Positions 1 to 9,900 of a stretch of 64,000 bases of DNA are shown here, in pieces. A program made the translations under genes and the position numbers. The stretch is from NCBI GenBank assembly GCA_041398745.1, contig JAWKUB010000005.1:124001-188000 (forward strand). The letters run 5' to 3'. Position 1 is the first letter of the stretch. Every line of letters starts with the position of its first letter. The notes under the pieces were generated by a model. That model did not search any database and was not told where the DNA came from. It worked only from the letters and a program-made list of their open reading frames with translations. Source of the DNA: JACKHO01 sp041398745. GTDB taxonomy: Bacteria > Planctomycetota > Planctomycetia > Planctomycetales > Planctomycetaceae.

Positions 1-63
1 TGCTGATTCTTCATTATAGCTTCGGGTGACGTCAAACCGCCGATGTCTTCATGGCTGTAAAGT

Positions 64-91
64 CACAGACAGGAATGTCTGTGCCACCGGT
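64..91 (+). repeat. 28-bp palindromic dispersed repeat, copy 1
   Basis: This 28-bp stretch is identical to 52220-52247. Its first 20 bases form a hairpin with an 8-bp stem (CACAGACA / TGTCTGTG) around a GGAA loop, and a conserved CCACCGGT tail follows. It lies 13 bp beyond the stop of the minus-strand hrpB gene. An identical palindrome in two gene ends 52 kb apart suggests a REP-like dispersed element or a shared transcription-end structure. Confidence 0.7.
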
Positions 92-104
92 TTCTTGACC
101 GCCG

Positions 105-2666
105 CTACTTTTGCTTCCCAGGACGACGCTGGGGCGGTGCCTGAGTAGGATCATCGGGCCAGGAGTGTTTCGGGTAACGACGACGAAGTTCCTTACGGAT
201 TTCAAAGTAGGTCGTTGTCCAGAAACTGTGCAAGTCATCGGTCACCTGCTGTACCCGCATGTTGGGAGCCAGCAGGTGCAGCAGGATGGGAATCCGTCCT
301 CCCGCAACTCGGGGCGTTTCCTTCAGTCCGAAGACCTCCTGAATGCGCACTTCCAATGCGGGTGGCCGACCGGCTTCGTATGTCAGTTTGAGCAGGCTTC
401 CGCTGGGTACCGTCAGACGTTCGGGCACTTCACGGTCGAGCCTCTGTTGTTGTTCATACGACAGTCGCGACAACAGCAGCGAATACCAGTCAGCCTTCCG
501 GATTTCGCCCAGTGAGCGGTAAGTGTCGCATAAGCTCCGAACAAGTTCTTCCAAATCGGCCTGATCGCATGCAGGGAATTCAAGCTCGGGCATCCATTCG
601 CGGAGGCAGCGTATGCGTGTCAGCAGCCCGCTGACCTTTTCATCTTGCGATGGAAAAACCAAATCCCATTTCGCCTTGGCCGCTTCGAAGAGCACGTTTG
701 CGGCGGCCTCCTCGTCCTGGATTTCGCTCGGTTGTTCTGCGATGAGCAGGTCTTGCCAGTACGTCCGGCGACGAGCGACAACCCGCTGCTGCGTGGGATG
801 CAGAAACAGTTCTTCCGTCTCTTTGAATCCGTTGGGCGGAAGCCAGTCGAGTTCGACGGCTGAGGCCTGTCGTACGAGTCCATCGCCCGATTGTCCGGCG
901 ATGTCGACGCACAGGAAGTATTCGGCATCGGCGACGGAACTTTGAGTGTCGAGCTTCACCCCGTTGCCGCCAACCATGATGCCGCGCGAACTACCTTTTT
1001 CGCGCCGCCGGGCCAGCCGGTCGGGATAAGCAGCGAGCAAGGAGCGACAAATGAGTTCATCGTCTTCAATGTCGCGAGACGGTTTGGAAGCATTTCGTTC
1101 CGTCAACCGTTCCAGTTGCTTGGCGACACGAGCAATGTGTCTGGCCGATTGCGCACTGATTCGCCCCCACGGAAAATCTGATGCACCGCCTGCTAGGAAC
1201 TCTTCAAGTGCTGACAGTCGGTCGATTACGTCAGACCTCGAATGCGTTACGCGATGAGTGGTGGACTTTGCTTGTGATCGTCCGCTCCGTGCTTCATGTC
1301 GGGAAAACGGACTGCGCTCGGAGAGCATGGCTGCCAGAAGACAATGGCGGGTGGCATCACCCTGACGAACACCTTCCACGATGAGGCGAGCCAGTCGTGG
1401 CTGGACTGGCAGGCGAGCCATTTGCTGCCCAAGTCCCGTCACCAATCCATTCCTGATGGCACCTAGACTTTCCAGAAGCTGCTCCGCGTGGACCAGCGCT
1501 GTGGCATCGGGTGATTCAAACCAGGGAAATGCTTTCAGATCACTTTCGCCCCACACTCGGAGTTGCAGCATGGCGCCGGACAAATCCACACGCTGAACTT
1601 CCGGCGTTTCGTACTCGGGACGCGGACGATGCGACGCTTCATCCCAGAGCCGCACACATACTCCGGGCTGTGTGCGGCCGGCACGACCAGTTCGTTGATC
1701 GGCGGAGGCTTTGGAAATCCCTTCCAGCTGGAGACGATCGAGTCCCACGTCGGGATCGAATCGCATGACGCGTGCGAGTCCGCTGTCGATGACGGCTGTT
1801 ATTCCTTCAATAGTAATGGACGTCTCCGCCACGTTCGTGGCGAGGACGACTTTTCGCCCGTTAATTGGTGCCAGAACATTGTCCTGTTCTTCAGCGGTTT
1901 GATCACCAAATAACGGCATGACTGTGACGCCGCCCAGTCGCCGCTGCTGCAGAGCCCGCTCGGTTTGGCGAATTTCACCCACGCCGGGCAGAAATACGAG
2001 GACATCACCGTTCGTTTTGCTGAGTATGCCCGCAACTTCCTGTGCAATGCGTTCGGCAAGCTGCTGTTTGGCCGGTCGACCGGCATATCGAACATCGACC
2101 GGAAATTGTCGTCCCGGAGATTCAAGTGTCGGGCAACCGCCGAGGTATGTTGCCACCGGTTCGGGATCGAGCGTGGCCGACATCACCACGAGTTTCAAAT
2201 CGGGCCGGACCTGTTGCTGGACTCGATAGGACATGGCGAGGGCCAAATCACTGTCGAGTCGCCTTTCGTGGAATTCATCGAAAACAATTCCAGAAATGCC
2301 CTCGAGTAATGGATCATGTTGCAGTTGCCGCAGGAGTATGCCTTCGGTCATCGTGACGACTCTGGTGCGGGCGCTGACCTGTTCGTCGAAACGCACGCGG
2401 TAGCCAAACGTCTCCCCGACACGCTCTCCTTGTTCGGCGGCCATGCGGCGCGCAGCTCCGCGAGCGGCCATGCGGCGCGGTTCAATGACGAGCAATTGAC
2501 CATCACCCATCAAAGGGGAATTGAGAATTGCAGGCGGGACGCGCGTTGTTTTCCCGGCCCCCGGTGGAGCTTTGAGCACGAGGCTCCCAGTGCGACTGAG
2601 TTTCTCGATCAACTTCGGCAGCAGCCCATCAATCGGCAGCGACAAATGACCTGCTTCACGTTCCAT
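105..2666 (-). CDS. hrpB: ATP-dependent helicase HrpB
   Basis: Superfamily 2 DEAH-box helicase of the HrpB type, 853 residues, close to the usual family length of about 820-850. Walker A APPGAGKTT lies near residues 33-41, the Walker B/DEAH-type motif is DEFHER, motif III is SATL, and motif VI is QRTGRAGRTQPG. These are followed by the helicase-associated domain and the HrpB C-terminal domain. The family is a predicted cytoplasmic RNA helicase whose physiological role is poorly defined. The ATG at 2666 is chosen; a TTG at 2699 would add 11 residues. The gene is monocistronic as far as can be seen, and a palindromic repeat lies just beyond its 3' end. Confidence 0.93.
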   Translation of the reverse strand: MEREAGHLSLPIDGLLPKLIEKLSRTGSLVLKAPPGAGKTTRVPPAILNSPLMGDGQLLVIEPRRMAARGAARRMAAEQGERVGETFGYRVRFDEQVSARTRVVTMTEGILLRQLQHDPLLEGISGIVFDEFHERRLDSDLALAMSYRVQQQVRPDLKLVVMSATLDPEPVATYLGGCPTLESPGRQFPVDVRYAGRPAKQQLAERIAQEVAGILSKTNGDVLVFLPGVGEIRQTERALQQRRLGGVTVMPLFGDQTAEEQDNVLAPINGRKVVLATNVAETSITIEGITAVIDSGLARVMRFDPDVGLDRLQLEGISKASADQRTGRAGRTQPGVCVRLWDEASHRPRPEYETPEVQRVDLSGAMLQLRVWGESDLKAFPWFESPDATALVHAEQLLESLGAIRNGLVTGLGQQMARLPVQPRLARLIVEGVRQGDATRHCLLAAMLSERSPFSRHEARSGRSQAKSTTHRVTHSRSDVIDRLSALEEFLAGGASDFPWGRISAQSARHIARVAKQLERLTERNASKPSRDIEDDELICRSLLAAYPDRLARRREKGSSRGIMVGGNGVKLDTQSSVADAEYFLCVDIAGQSGDGLVRQASAVELDWLPPNGFKETEELFLHPTQQRVVARRRTYWQDLLIAEQPSEIQDEEAAANVLFEAAKAKWDLVFPSQDEKVSGLLTRIRCLREWMPELEFPACDQADLEELVRSLCDTYRSLGEIRKADWYSLLLSRLSYEQQQRLDREVPERLTVPSGSLLKLTYEAGRPPALEVRIQEVFGLKETPRVAGGRIPILLHLLAPNMRVQQVTDDLHSFWTTTYFEIRKELRRRYPKHSWPDDPTQAPPQRRPGKQK

Positions 2667-2800
2667 GTTCACAATGAACTTCCCAGCAATTCGTGGCAAC
2701 GAAAAAGCAGGATACCTGAAACAACGTCAGCCCGCTTCACAGAATGAAGCGGGCTGAATGTTGTGGGAATCGCCCCCAGGAATTCAGTTGGATTCAAATC

Positions 2801-3100
2801 CTAGAAAATGTCCAGGATGTAGTGGTGCCCTGAGTGGTACGGACGCTTGCTGGGATAGAAGTTGTGCCAGTCTTTGTTGTAAACCGGAATTTGGCGTTCC
2901 TGCCCGTAGCGGTAGTACAGGTGGTCGTACTCCTGGGGCTTTTGGAAGTTCTGGGGGTAGTAGACGTACGGATAGTGGTAGAAGCGATCCCAGCTCGCCG
3001 GCTGGCCCGGAGGAGCTGCATTCGCAGTCGACGACAGGATGTTTGCTGCAATCATGCAGGCGAACAGGCACAATCCGGCCATAAGAGTGCGTTTAATCAT
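2801..3100 (-). CDS. small secreted Tyr/His-rich protein
   Basis: A 99-residue protein with a clear signal peptide (about residues 1-28, positive start MIKR, hydrophobic core, ANA|A-type cleavage). The mature part is rich in Tyr, His and Pro. A good Shine-Dalgarno site (GAGGAG, six bases before the ATG) supports the start. I do not recognise a catalytic domain. Similar small Tyr-rich exported proteins occur in planctomycetes without known function. Export to the periplasm or cell surface is the only inference made. Confidence 0.72.
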   Translation of the reverse strand: MIKRTLMAGLCLFACMIAANILSSTANAAPPGQPASWDRFYHYPYVYYPQNFQKPQEYDHLYYRYGQERQIPVYNKDWHNFYPSKRPYHSGHHYILDIF

Positions 3101-3317
3101 ACGAAACTCCTCAGTATTCCCCTGAATTCACCCTTCAGGTGTTCTCATCGTAATTGTGGGCAGACAGACACGCCCACACCTAGAAATCGACGAACGGAAG
3201 CCGGAAGAACAGGATTTCTCGTCAGAATCGTCACATCTGGACAAGAAGGCAAAGCCACGTGACATGACTCTTCGGTGACATCGCAGCTGATGGATTTTGA
3301 GCTCAGCGCATAAAGAG

Positions 3318-3386
3318 GGCCGCTGGAGCGGGCCAGTTCCAGCGGCCGGGCGCTGCCTGAGTGCGGGCTAGAACTCGTTGGCAGCG
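3318..3386. other. two adjacent perfect hairpins in a 613-bp gap
   Basis: Hairpin 1 has a 10-bp perfect GC-rich stem (3318-3327 with 3338-3347, core GGCCGCTGGA). Hairpin 2 has a 7-bp perfect stem (3351-3357 with 3380-3386, CGCTGCC/GGCAGCG). Only 3 bp separate them. Read on the minus strand, hairpin 1 is followed by CTCTTTAT, a weak U-tract, so it may terminate transcription from the sulfotransferase gene or lie in the leader of the small secreted protein. Nothing else is apparent in 3101-3713. Confidence 0.45.
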
Positions 3387-3713
3387 ACAGGCGAATAATA
3401 CCCCCCTATGCGAAGTAGGCAATTCGATCGGGGCAGGATTTCGCCAACAATTTTCTATTCAGCGAGACGGGGCGTCTCATTTTTCAACACTCTGGCATCT
3501 TCGGTACCTTCCATCCCCCTTAGGAGGAAGTCAGTCCCCAGTCTACCTATCTGACAACACCACCCTGGAACGCTCCTCACGTGAATCAAGAGACGATCGA
3601 GAAAGTTTAACCTGCAAACAACTTGCGACACGAAACGAACAGTTGTAGGCAGCACAGACTTGCTGTCCGGTCGGTGCGCGTTCCGTCTTGAATTCGCGCC
3701 CACCCAAAGCGTG

Positions 3714-4364
3714 CTACCACAAGTGCTTTTTTACCATTTCTGGAAAACCTTCACGGCTATTGGATTTCGGGAACACGGAAGAGGGGGTGGGGACTTCGAG
3801 AAACTGACAGAGTGGTTCCCAACCTTCCTGCACCTGATAAATAAGCAGACGTTCGGCTGGAATGGTGTCCCGCACTGCCTGGTTGTGATCCACGTACACG
3901 CGTTTGGCGGTGGCTTCATCTGGCATGCGCAAATTCACAATCGCACGGTTATGAATTGCAATTCTGGCCAAATTCCGGGCATCTTGCGAGAACGGCAACC
4001 GCATGATGGTCCATAACGACTGCAGCAGCGACGGTTTGACATTCAGAATTGTCTTTGCCGCACTCGCGTACCAGGAGTCCACATCCCGCTCGGTCAGAAT
4101 AAACTTGGCTTCGGGATAATGTTCCGCCAACTCCTTGTAGTAACTGCAGACCGGGAAATCGACGGCGGACTGATATCCCTCGAACAATGCATCCCAGTCG
4201 ACCGGACGACCGAGTCGGGCGTTGTCCCAGTGAGTAATCCGCTCACGGTCGTTAAACAATTCAACCATGTGATAGCACGGCCCGAACCCCAATTCCTCAA
4301 GTGCCATCTTGAGGGAAAGAGTCCCCGTACGACCAAATCCTGCCCCGATGACCTTTAATCCCAT
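3714..4364 (-). CDS. sulfotransferase family protein (P-loop)
   Basis: A 216-residue cytoplasmic protein. The N-terminal GAGFGRTGTLSL is the 5'-phosphosulfate-binding P-loop seen in the sulfotransferase_4 (PF17784-type) family. Further on, KFILTERDVDSWY matches the strand and Arg/Ser region that contacts the 3'-phosphate of PAPS. The expected reaction is sulfate transfer from PAPS to an unidentified acceptor. The length is typical for this compact family. The gene is divergent from the oxygenase pair starting near 4.68 kb. The acceptor cannot be predicted. Confidence 0.82.
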   Translation of the reverse strand: MGLKVIGAGFGRTGTLSLKMALEELGFGPCYHMVELFNDRERITHWDNARLGRPVDWDALFEGYQSAVDFPVCSYYKELAEHYPEAKFILTERDVDSWYASAAKTILNVKPSLLQSLWTIMRLPFSQDARNLARIAIHNRAIVNLRMPDEATAKRVYVDHNQAVRDTIPAERLLIYQVQEGWEPLCQFLEVPTPSSVFPKSNSREGFPEMVKKHLW

Positions 4365-4677
4365 CGTCTTCCCCTTCCATTCCTTCCGCCGATGCAGTTT
4401 CTCTCAAATGGATGAACAAAAGCCGTGTTCCAGCATAACAGGTTGACTGAAGCGAGAGGGGTTTGCTCCCTCTTCCCGTGACGTCGAAATGCAAAGGACC
4501 GCCGAGTTGACTTCGCGTGATCCGGCCTACGAGACTACAAATGCTATGAGTTTCGCGGGACCTTGGATACTTATTCGGCGAACTTGAACTCGTGCAGAAT
4601 TGTCCAGATATGCTCATAGCCCAGGTCGCCAGTCAATACCGGCGTTGCAGAATGTTGGGTTTCGTGACGCGAAAACC

Positions 4678-5919
4678 ATGCGAAGGTTGAACCGTACAAT
4701 GGACAACACAGAAAGACTGGAAGCTCGTATCCTGCCAGCGAATAACATTCTGCTGACGTCATCGACGCTGGAAGATTCAGGCTTGATCCGAGATTTTTGC
4801 GGGTCAGTAATCGGTGTGGCCGACCTTTCTTCCGGCGCTCCCAGTTTTTCCCACAAGTCGATTTACCTGTGCGGCGACGTGTCGAGGTTCAGGGGCCTTG
4901 ATTTCAACGGGGCAGAACGCATATGCGTTATTCAGGAACTTTCACACGGTTTCGATGGTGACGAATGCAGGAATTGGAAACTGGTGAACTTGGGCCAGGT
5001 CCCCCTCAGTATTCATGGTTTGGGCGTGTATTTTCGTCGTTACTTTGATTCGGACGCTAAACATTTCGCCCGCATTTGCGCGGAGCACACGTTTCAGTCT
5101 CTCACTGAATCCACAAAGCCCGTTGCGGCTCACCGAACGGGGATTTATCTGACGCCCGTGGTTGAGGATGGCGAGGGGCTGCACTTCCGCCTGCTCCGTT
5201 GTTCAACAAATTTATCGGGGCCAACCGACAACTTTCATGCGAACGACAGGTACATTGTCGATGCCCTCAATCTCGAGGCGGCCCGCATTTTTGAGAATCA
5301 GGCACCGCTCAACCACGTGCTTGCGCAAATCTACCGCAATAGCCGCGCTGCCGACGCACGCAAACAGGCCAAGGCCAAGATTTCAGCACATGCGGACAAG
5401 ACGAAGGACATGCCTCTCAACGGCATTATGGCCTTCTGCACCTTCTACGATGAACTGGATAAACTCAGCCCTTTGGCCAGTGACGACTTCGACTATGGCT
5501 ACAAAGGAGTCAGCGGGCTGACCAGGCTCCATTTTCGCCTCAAGCAGCCGCATCAGAACACCAATCTTCCCGATCAATTCACTCTGACACTCTACCCAAA
5601 TTCCGTGTTCTTCATGCCATTGTCCACGAACCGACTTTACACGCACGAGATTCGAGCCTCGGCGCTTGACGCGGAGTTACTTCCAACCCGTCTTGGGTAC
5701 GTCGTTCGCTGTTCAAAAACGGAGGCGGTTCACAAGAACGGCCAGACATTTCTCAAGCTGGATGGGCTAGCAGTGCCGCTGGAACCACCCACGCCCAATG
5801 GTGTCGACGAACTGCGTGAGTTGTATGCCGAAGAGAATAAGACGACCGCCGTTGTCGACTACGGCAGCAAGTTTCTCTTCAGCATGAACGAGGGAGATTA
5901 CATTGCTCCCCAAATCTGA
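4678..5919 (+). CDS. AlkB-like 2OG-Fe(II) oxygenase homologue 1
   Basis: About 413 residues from the ATG at 4678; other in-frame starts are TTG 4600 and ATG 4699. The N-terminal 200 residues are unfamiliar. The C-terminal half has the signature of a 2-oxoglutarate/Fe(II) dioxygenase of AlkB type: HAD (codons at 5389-5397) as the HxD iron pair, then a strand ending in a Phe/Tyr-rich motif, the distal His in YTHEI (5644), and an Arg in YVVRCSKT (5707) at the 2-oxoglutarate position. The motif order and spacing match the next gene, so the two look paralogous. The proteins are adjacent in one direction, 4 bp apart. The substrate (nucleic acid, protein or small molecule) is unknown. The family assignment is inferred from motifs only. 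Confidence 0.62.
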   Translation: MRRLNRTMDNTERLEARILPANNILLTSSTLEDSGLIRDFCGSVIGVADLSSGAPSFSHKSIYLCGDVSRFRGLDFNGAERICVIQELSHGFDGDECRNWKLVNLGQVPLSIHGLGVYFRRYFDSDAKHFARICAEHTFQSLTESTKPVAAHRTGIYLTPVVEDGEGLHFRLLRCSTNLSGPTDNFHANDRYIVDALNLEAARIFENQAPLNHVLAQIYRNSRAADARKQAKAKISAHADKTKDMPLNGIMAFCTFYDELDKLSPLASDDFDYGYKGVSGLTRLHFRLKQPHQNTNLPDQFTLTLYPNSVFFMPLSTNRLYTHEIRASALDAELLPTRLGYVVRCSKTEAVHKNGQTFLKLDGLAVPLEPPTPNGVDELRELYAEENKTTAVVDYGSKFLFSMNEGDYIAPQI

Positions 5920-5923
5920 AATC

Positions 5924-6699
5924 ATGAACGTGTTTCGCCAGTACACCATACAGACGGCGGGGAATTTGTACGAGGAACTCCTGTCCCTTGTTCAGCTGGA
6001 AGATGTGGGAAAGGGCAGGCGCGGTGCGGTGCTCGTCGAACCAGACGATTCGAACAACATACCGATCGTCCGTACCACGACCAAATACAGCATGGCCTCG
6101 CAATGCTTCACCCCGTGCACGAACAGTTAGCCCGGCAAATTCAAAGAAGTGCCACGCTGCCGACGGAATTCAACAACGCACTCATGGAATGCTATACGAA
6201 TGCCTACACCAAAATGGGCAGTCATTCAGACCAGGCCCTCGACCTCGCTGAAGGGTCGTTCATCGCCGTTTTCTCCTGCTACAAGGATTCCACCTGCTCA
6301 ATCCCTCCGAGGAAGCTGATCGTTGAACACAAGGAGTCCGGTGGCCCTGATGTTGCGATTCCACTGACGCACAACAGTGTGGTCGTATTCTCAATTGCTG
6401 CGAATCGGCGGTACAAACACAAAATTGTGCTGGATGCCTCTGCCAGAACGTCTGAAAACGTATGGCTCGGCCTCACTTTCCGAACCTCAAAAACGTTCGT
6501 GCAATTTCGGGACGGAAATGCCTACCTCTCCGACAATGTGCGTCTGACGTTGGCCGACGACGAGCAACAAAGTGAGTTCTACCGGCTGCGGCGCCGGGAG
6601 AATAATGAGACGGATTTCACCTATCCTCCCATCACGTACACCATCAGCGAAAGCGACATCACCCCTCCCGACGATGCCAGGTCGCCCCGCGACAGCTGA
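5924..6699 (+). pseudogene. AlkB-like 2OG-Fe(II) oxygenase 2, frameshifted
   Basis: The start is the ATG at 5924, 4 bp after the previous stop. The frame runs to about 6110 and is then lost (stop at 6128-6130). The remainder continues in another frame from 6103 to 6699. Adding one base in the C4 run at 6111-6114 joins the frames into a 258-residue protein. The downstream part carries HSD (6223-6231), the distal His in YKHKI (6418) and the Arg in GLTFR (6481), the HxD...H...R set of 2OG-Fe(II) oxygenases. If translation began at the ATG at 6103, a 198-residue product retaining all catalytic residues could be made. The cause may be natural decay, a sequencing error or recoding; the sequence alone does not decide. 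Confidence 0.7.
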
Positions 6700-6731
6700 A
6701 GCCCCGGTGCAAAGAAGTAAAGTATCGGGGG

Positions 6732-6862
6732 CTAGAGCAATTCTCGAATTCGTATTCAGTTGTGAGCCGCGACGCGTAAGCGGCCGGGCAAGAAATATGG
6801 CCCGAGGCCTTACGGCCTTCGGCCCACAGAATAACTGCAAACCATTTTCGAACGTGCTCTAG
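6732..6862. repeat. 131-bp imperfect palindrome, MITE/REP-like
   Basis: The element is bounded by perfect 8-bp inverted ends CTAGAGCA (6732-6739) and TGCTCTAG (6855-6862). The arms keep pairing through CAGTT...AACTG, GTGAGCCG...CGGCCCAC and CGTAAG (6775-6780) with CTTACG (6809-6814), giving a long imperfect hairpin around an AAGAAATAT apex. It has no coding capacity. It lies between the frameshifted oxygenase gene and the 3' end of the giant ATPase gene. It resembles a non-autonomous miniature element or a composite REP, though no target-site duplication is visible. Confidence 0.6.
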
Positions 6863-6999
6863 TCGACGTTATTCTCTGCAGCGAACAGATCGCGTCCCAT
6901 TCACCAGTTATGCGACGAATTCCCCGGGCGCCCCCGCCACCCAACGTTTCCGTTCCAATAAAGACGCCTTTCCGTTTGGGGTATTCCATCCAACGGAAA

Positions 7000-9900
7000 C
7001 TACTCACTCTCTCGATCATGTGCCTCATCGAGTTTCGAGAGCAGCGTGCGGTAGTGTTTGAGGCAGTCTTCGATTTGGGGGCGGAGGTCTTTGAGATCGG
7101 TCGATTGCTGGCGGGTCATTTCGGTCAGGGGTTTGAGCCAGCCTTCCATGAGGTCGAACTGTGACTGCAGCACGTTCATCATGGTCTTGGGGATGCGGTT
7201 CACAATGGTGAGTTGATCTTCCTGCACCGCCCGCGGTCGGGCAGGTTCCGCCTCGGTGGGTACAACGGCACGTCCTGTGACTTCCGCGATTTTCTCCAGG
7301 CCCGTTTCGAGCCGCTCGGAAATCGCAGTGATTTGATTGAGCAGTCGCTCATCCTGCGACTTGCCGAGGGACTTCATCGCACCTTCGAGTGTTTGCTGGA
7401 TGCCGTGCAGACCATCACCCACGGTCATGAGTGACGCCAGAATTTGGCCGACTTCATTCTCCTGTCCCGTCCCGCGCAGTCGCACGTTCTGACGGAAGGT
7501 TTTGCAAATGGAGTCCCAGCGCTGTTGTTCTTCTTCACTGAGAATGCCGAGCATTTGTTTGAACTTCAGCAGATTCGCTTCGGTGCCGGTGGTGAGCGTC
7601 TGGGCGTCGTTCTGGTAACTGGTGATGATGAGTTGCTCGACCTCGCCGTCGTTCATGACGGGGAGGACCTTTTCCGCAATCCGGTTCATGTTGCGGTACG
7701 AACCCTGCAACAGGAACGGTGGTTCGGTACGATAGTCATCATGCTGGGCTGCGGAGTCGATGTACTCCTGGTTCACGCGGAGCACCACGTCGCGTACGCG
7801 CATGAGCTTGGCCATGGTCGAAACGAATTCGTTCAGTTCTTCGAGCGAATAGTTCCCCTCGAAATCAATCCCTTCGAAGTTGAGTGGAGCATTCCCCTGG
7901 CCCTGCCGGTACTGGTCGGCCAGCTTGATGATGGAATAAACATCTTTCTGTGACCGTGACGCCAACCGTGCCAACACGGAATTCGACGTCAGTGAGTTTT
8001 CCAGATAGCTCATTTCGAACGCGGTACTGGAGTCGCCAATGATTTCGCCAAGGTTATAGATATCCGCCCGGTTCGCGAGCATGTCCGGAATTTGGAAGGT
8101 CTCGCCGCTTTCCGTGTACGGATTCCCCGCCATGACAACGGCAACCTTCTTGCCACGGAAGTCGTACGTGCGGGTTTTCCCTTTCCATACCCCTTCGATT
8201 TTTCGCTGCGAGTCGCACAACGAAATGAACTTCTGCAAGAACTCGGGATGGCAGTGCTGAATGTCGTCGAGATAAATCATGACGTTGTCCCCCATTTCGA
8301 GGGCCAGATTCAGTTTTTCCACCTCTTCACGGGCACCAGCATTCGGAGCCGCTGCCGGATCAAGCGACGTCACGCTGTGTCCCAGTGCCGGCCCGTTGAT
8401 TTTCATGAAGATGATCCCGAGACGGTTCGCGATGTACTCCATCAGCGTCGTTTTTCCGTAACCGGGGGGTGAAATCAACAGCAGCAGTCCCTGACGGTCG
8501 GTCCGTTTCGTATCACCCGCTGTACCAATTTGTTTGGCTAAATTGTCACCCACCAGTGGCAGATAAACTTCGTCGATGAGTTTGTTACGGACGAACGTCG
8601 ATAGCACTCGCGGTTGAAATTCGGAGAGTTTCATGGCGGAGCGCGCATCGTCAACCAGTTGCGATTTCACCTGATGGTACTGCTCGAACATCGGCACCGT
8701 ACGCCGCGCGAAATGCCCCAACCGCTGCATGAATTCATGGTAGTTCAACGCATACTTGCCACCTTCGAGCACTTTGGGATGCGTACCAATGAGGCCGCTG
8801 AGTTCCTGTGACGTCGCAATCGAAATGACACGTCGCTGATCAACCGACTTCTCCATCAACAACAGTGCTGCTTCGGCGATGTGGCTCGCCGCATCGGTGT
8901 TTGATTGGTGACGCAAGTACCCCTGCAGCCAGCTGATGTTGAGTTCCAGTGTGGCGTCGACGTCAGCGGCGACGCGTTTCATGGAATCTGCGTACTGCTT
9001 TTCAATTCCATGATTGTGAAGGTACTCACGAAACTCGTTGTTCAGTTGAAATGCGGTGTGCCCCACGATGAATTGCTGCTTGCGGACGGCGCGGTCGAGT
9101 GACGTCAATTCGTCAAACAGGTAGGCAGATGCCGCTTCAATAGAATCCACGGTAATGTCCAGGATTTCCGCCAGTGAGCCACCCTCTTCCAACTCCACCC
9201 GGAGCGCGCCGGCAAGGACAGCCGTCAGCTTGGAGCGGTGTGTGCCGTTGAACTCGGAATCTGCAAAGTGTTTCCCGACTTCGCCCAGGCCAGCGTAGAT
9301 CGATTCAAGGCGCTGCCGCGTCGGTTCATCCAGTCGATGTTCCCATGTGTAACGTCCTAACGCGCGTACGGCGGAGGGATGGCGCAGCAGCCCGGCGTTG
9401 CGGTGAATTGTTCTCACCGCGTCGTACAGGAGTGCTGCGTCATGGTCATGTACTCCCTTGGTGTACGCTTCCGTGTAACGGGTTGCCATGAACTGCTGCA
9501 CGGCAGCGAGTGCTTCAGTTGATTTGTCGGCCTCAGAAATGCGATTGGCGAGTTGACTCTGCAACAACCGAAAGGCCAGATACTCCGCCCGATATACGCT
9601 GCGGTTTTCACTGACGACGTCCATATCCCAGACATCGCGTGTGTCATTCAACGATTCATCAACCAGTCGTTCGTAGAACTCGGTACCGGTCAAATGGAGA
9701 AAGAGCTGTTCGTCGCGGCGGACCGTCGTCAGGTCGAGCACCTGCGTGTTGACACTGAACCGATGCTTGCCAAACCGCAGAACGTTCTCGCCGTCCTCGA
9801 ACAGTTCCTGTTTGTCCTTGAGCTGGCGAACCGTGTCTTCCCGCAGCGACTTCAGCCGCGACTCGATGTCATCCGCCTTGACGGTGTCATCCAGTTCCTT

